This document shows positions 3,317 through 5,394 of a stretch of DNA of 5,394 nt, one piece after another. The notes beneath the pieces are model-generated. The model was not told the DNA's origin, ran no database searches, and saw only the letters and a list, made by a program, of their open reading frames with translations. The translations under genes were made by a program, and so were the position numbers. Location: contig JAFGWD010000293.1 of assembly GCA_016937315.1 (NCBI GenBank), positions 1-5,394 on the forward strand, in the 5' to 3' direction. How positions within the stretch are numbered: the stretch's first letter is position 1; the number at the start of each line of letters is the position of its first letter. Source of the DNA: Rhodospirillaceae bacterium (GTDB taxonomy: Bacteria; Pseudomonadota; Alphaproteobacteria; Rhodospirillales; Rhodospirillaceae).

Positions 3317-5394
3317 TTAAAGATCGAGGGGCTTGATATCCCAAATTTCTTTCGCGTAATCGTGAATGGTGCGGTCAGAGGAAAATTTTCCCATGTTCGC
3401 AACGTTCAAAATCGCCCGCCGCGTCCAGTCCGTGGGGGTCAAATACACCTTATCCACTTCCTCTTGGCAGGCCATGTAATCGGCATAGTCGGCCAACAAC
3501 AGGAAGTGATCTCCGCCACGCAACAGGGAATCAATCAACGGTTTATAACGCACCGGATCACTGGGAGAAAAATAACCATTGCGAATCATATCCAGGGTAC
3601 GGCGCAGTTCCTCATTGCTGTTGTAGTATTCCCACGGTTCATAGGACCCAGCACGCAAATCCTTGGCCTCCGCCACATCAAGACCGAAGATGAAGATGTT
3701 ATCCGCCCCCACTTCATCATGGATTTCGATGTTGGCACCATCCATGGTGCCGATCGTCAGCGCTCCATTCAGCGCGAACTTCATATTGCCAGTCCCCGAG
3801 GCTTCGGTCCCCGCCGTCGAGATTTGTTGCGATAACTCGCTACCGGGAATGATGATCTCCGCACTGGATACTTTGTAATCAGGAATGAAGACGACCTTCA
3901 GCCGATCAGACGTGGATCGGTCATGATTGACGGTTTCCGCAACATCCAGAACCAAGCGAATGATCAACTTCGCCATATCGTACCCCGGGGCCGCCTTTCC
4001 CGCAAAAATCACGGTCCGTGGCACTTGGACACTGTCGATGTCGTCTTTCAAACGATTGTAGCGCGTGATCACATGCAGCACGTTCAAAAGCTGGCGTTTG
4101 TATTCATGGAAACGCTTAACCTGGGTATCGAACAAACTGGCGGGATCGACCTGGATATGACAGCTGTTGGCGATTTCCTTAGCCAAACGCTGTTTGTTGG
4201 CAAACTTGATTTCCTGGAACCGTTTTTGAAAAAAAGCATCATCGGCCATCGACGCCAAATCGTGCAGACGGCTTAGGTCCTTTTCCCACCCATGACCAAT
4301 CGCCTCAGTAATCAACGTAGAGAGCTCTGGATTGGCCTGACGCAGCCAACGACGCGGCGTAATGCCGTTGGTCATATTGACAAACTTATCCGGCCAAATC
4401 CGCGCAAAATCCGCAAACAACCCCTCACGCAACAACTGAGTATGCAGCGCGGCGACACCATTGACCTTATGACTGCCGACCACCGCCAAGTGCGCCATGC
4501 GGATACGCCGGGTGTGATCATCAACCAACGACACGCGCCCCAGAATTTTAGGATCTCCGGGGAAGGACCGCCGCACCTCGCGCAGGAATGCATCATTGAT
4601 TTCATAGATGATTTCCAGGTGGCGTGGCAAGATGGCCTGAATCATATCGATCGGCCAGGTTTCCAAGGCCTCTGGCAGCAGGGTGTGGTTGGTATAGGAG
4701 AACGTCTTGCGCGTTACCGCCCAAGCGCTCTCAAAGCTCATCGCATGATCGTCCACAAGCAGCCGCATCAATTCCGCCACCGCCATCGCCGGATGGGTAT
4801 CATTGAGCTGAATCGCCACTTTATCGGCAAAAGTCAGCAAATCGTCATGAGTCCGCAAAAAGCGATGAATGATGTCCTGCAACGAGGCACTAACGAAGAA
4901 ATATTCCTGCTTTAAGCGCAGTTCCTGCCCATCCTGGCTCTTGTCGTTGGGATAAAGCACCTTGGAGAGAGTCTCCGAGATCGTTTTGCTCCGCACCGCC
5001 TCAATATAGTTGCCTTGGTTGAAGTACTGCAGATCGAATTCTCGGGTAGACCGCGCTGACCACAACCGCAAATTACCAACGGTTGTGGTATCAAAACCAG
5101 AGACCGGAACATCAAAGGCCATCGCCATGACTTCTTCGGCATCGACCCACTGGCAGATATCCTCCCCATTGGCATTGCGGAAGCACAAATTACGCCCACC
5201 AAACCGAACCTTATAAAGTACGGAAGGCCGCGCCACTTCCCACGGGTTACCATAGCGTAGCCAGTTTTCCGGCTGTTCCAGTTGCTGGCCTTCTTCGATG
5301 CGCTGGGTGAACATCCCGTATTCATATCGGATGCCATAACCAATGCCGGGGTAGTCGTGGGTAAACAAACTATCCAAGAAACACGCCGCCAGAC
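3317..5394 (-). CDS. glgP: Glycogen/maltodextrin phosphorylase, C-terminal ~690 residues (5' end outside window)
   Basis: GlgP is a cytoplasmic PLP-dependent glucosyltransferase (GT35) that splits alpha-1,4 glucan ends with phosphate to give glucose-1-phosphate. The frame is open through the window edge: codons before 5377 read LAACF and then LDS, the usual GlgP sequence at about residue 130. The TTG at 5377 is therefore internal, and about 125-140 residues are missing from a usual 810-840. Visible motifs in order include YPGIGYGIRYEYGMF, QLNDTHPAMAVAELMR, NMTNGITPRRWL, VKRFHEYKRQLLN, IFAGKAAPGYDMAK and IPDYKVSSAEIIIPGSELS. The phosphorylase PLP signature EASGTGNMKFALN follows, with the Schiff-base lysine codon at 3779-3781. 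The stop is TAA at 3317-3319. No frameshift or missing catalytic residue was seen. Other glg genes, if present, would lie beyond the right edge. Glycogen versus maltodextrin specificity cannot be decided from this part. Confidence 0.95.
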   Translation of the reverse strand, partial: LAACFLDSLFTHDYPGIGYGIRYEYGMFTQRIEEGQQLEQPENWLRYGNPWEVARPSVLYKVRFGGRNLCFRNANGEDICQWVDAEEVMAMAFDVPVSGFDTTTVGNLRLWSARSTREFDLQYFNQGNYIEAVRSKTISETLSKVLYPNDKSQDGQELRLKQEYFFVSASLQDIIHRFLRTHDDLLTFADKVAIQLNDTHPAMAVAELMRLLVDDHAMSFESAWAVTRKTFSYTNHTLLPEALETWPIDMIQAILPRHLEIIYEINDAFLREVRRSFPGDPKILGRVSLVDDHTRRIRMAHLAVVGSHKVNGVAALHTQLLREGLFADFARIWPDKFVNMTNGITPRRWLRQANPELSTLITEAIGHGWEKDLSRLHDLASMADDAFFQKRFQEIKFANKQRLAKEIANSCHIQVDPASLFDTQVKRFHEYKRQLLNVLHVITRYNRLKDDIDSVQVPRTVIFAGKAAPGYDMAKLIIRLVLDVAETVNHDRSTSDRLKVVFIPDYKVSSAEIIIPGSELSQQISTAGTEASGTGNMKFALNGALTIGTMDGANIEIHDEVGADNIFIFGLDVAEAKDLRAGSYEPWEYYNSNEELRRTLDMIRNGYFSPSDPVRYKPLIDSLLRGGDHFLLLADYADYMACQEEVDKVYLTPTDWTRRAILNVANMGKFSSDRTIHDYAKEIWDIKPLDL

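Noticed and set aside
3734..3751. 18-bp inverted repeat GGCACCAT-CC-ATGGTGCC
   Set aside because: It lies in the codons for the invariant GTMDGA of phosphorylase, so protein conservation explains it.
4292..4915. 207-codon open frame on the plus strand
   Set aside because: It is entirely antisense to conserved glgP codons and has no family features.
4912..5343. 143-codon open frame on the minus strand
   Set aside because: It is an out-of-frame shadow of glgP, whose conserved motifs are in the other frame.
5375..5377. TTG at 5377 as the start of the phosphorylase gene
   Set aside because: The frame continues to the window edge and encodes the conserved LAACFLDS of GlgP, so this TTG is an internal leucine.
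1336..5394. Second copy of the tRNA-Val 3' end (attachment site repeat)
   Set aside because: By eye I found no copy of the TTCAATC...CGCGCCC block downstream in the window.
1..5394. CRISPR array, transposase or IS ends, reverse transcriptase, toxin-antitoxin pair
   Set aside because: No regularly spaced repeats and no matching protein motifs were seen on either strand.

Overview
The window looks like chromosomal DNA of an alphaproteobacterium, perhaps Rhodospirillales-like. This rests on the protein flavour (GlmU, Gph and GlgP all read as typical proteobacterial versions), a moderate GC content, and a gph gene divergent from glmU. No marker here fixes the genus, so the placement is tentative.

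Layout. Positions 1-323 (minus strand) hold the first 107 codons of glmU, cut by the window edge. A 163-bp divergent spacer separates it from gph (487-1215, plus strand), a complete HAD-type phosphoglycolate phosphatase. Next comes a complete tRNA-Val with anticodon CAC (1261-1335, CCA encoded). A perfect TTGACA overlapping the gph stop codon probably belongs to its promoter. Right after the tRNA is a small accessory patch (about 1336-2490). It holds a tRNA-proximal stem-loop, a GTCA-rich palindromic block, and the arm-binding N-terminus of a truncated tyrosine recombinase. In the same open frame follows what looks like the last ~33 residues of an FGE-sulfatase (SUMF1-type) domain. The patch ends with an intact gene for a secreted Lcl/DUF1566-domain protein (1794-2288). 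From 2493 onward the minus strand carries a DUF1847 cysteine-rich putative metal-binding protein (2493-3158) and, upstream of it, the C-terminal ~690 residues of glycogen phosphorylase glgP (3317 to beyond 5394).

How it fits together. glmU (UDP-GlcNAc synthesis), gph (2-phosphoglycolate salvage) and glgP (glycogen breakdown to glucose-1-phosphate) are housekeeping carbon and envelope metabolism genes. They share no obvious operon, except that DUF1847 lies 158 bp downstream of glgP on the same strand and could be co-transcribed. The accessory patch reads as the eroded end of an element that integrated at the tRNA-Val gene.

I see no intact new defence system, CRISPR array, reverse transcriptase or transposase. 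The most interesting part is 1336-1760: recombinase remnant, palindromes and FGE-sulfatase-like remnant, followed by the Lcl gene. It could be debris of an integrated element, and less probably of a diversity-generating retroelement target locus.
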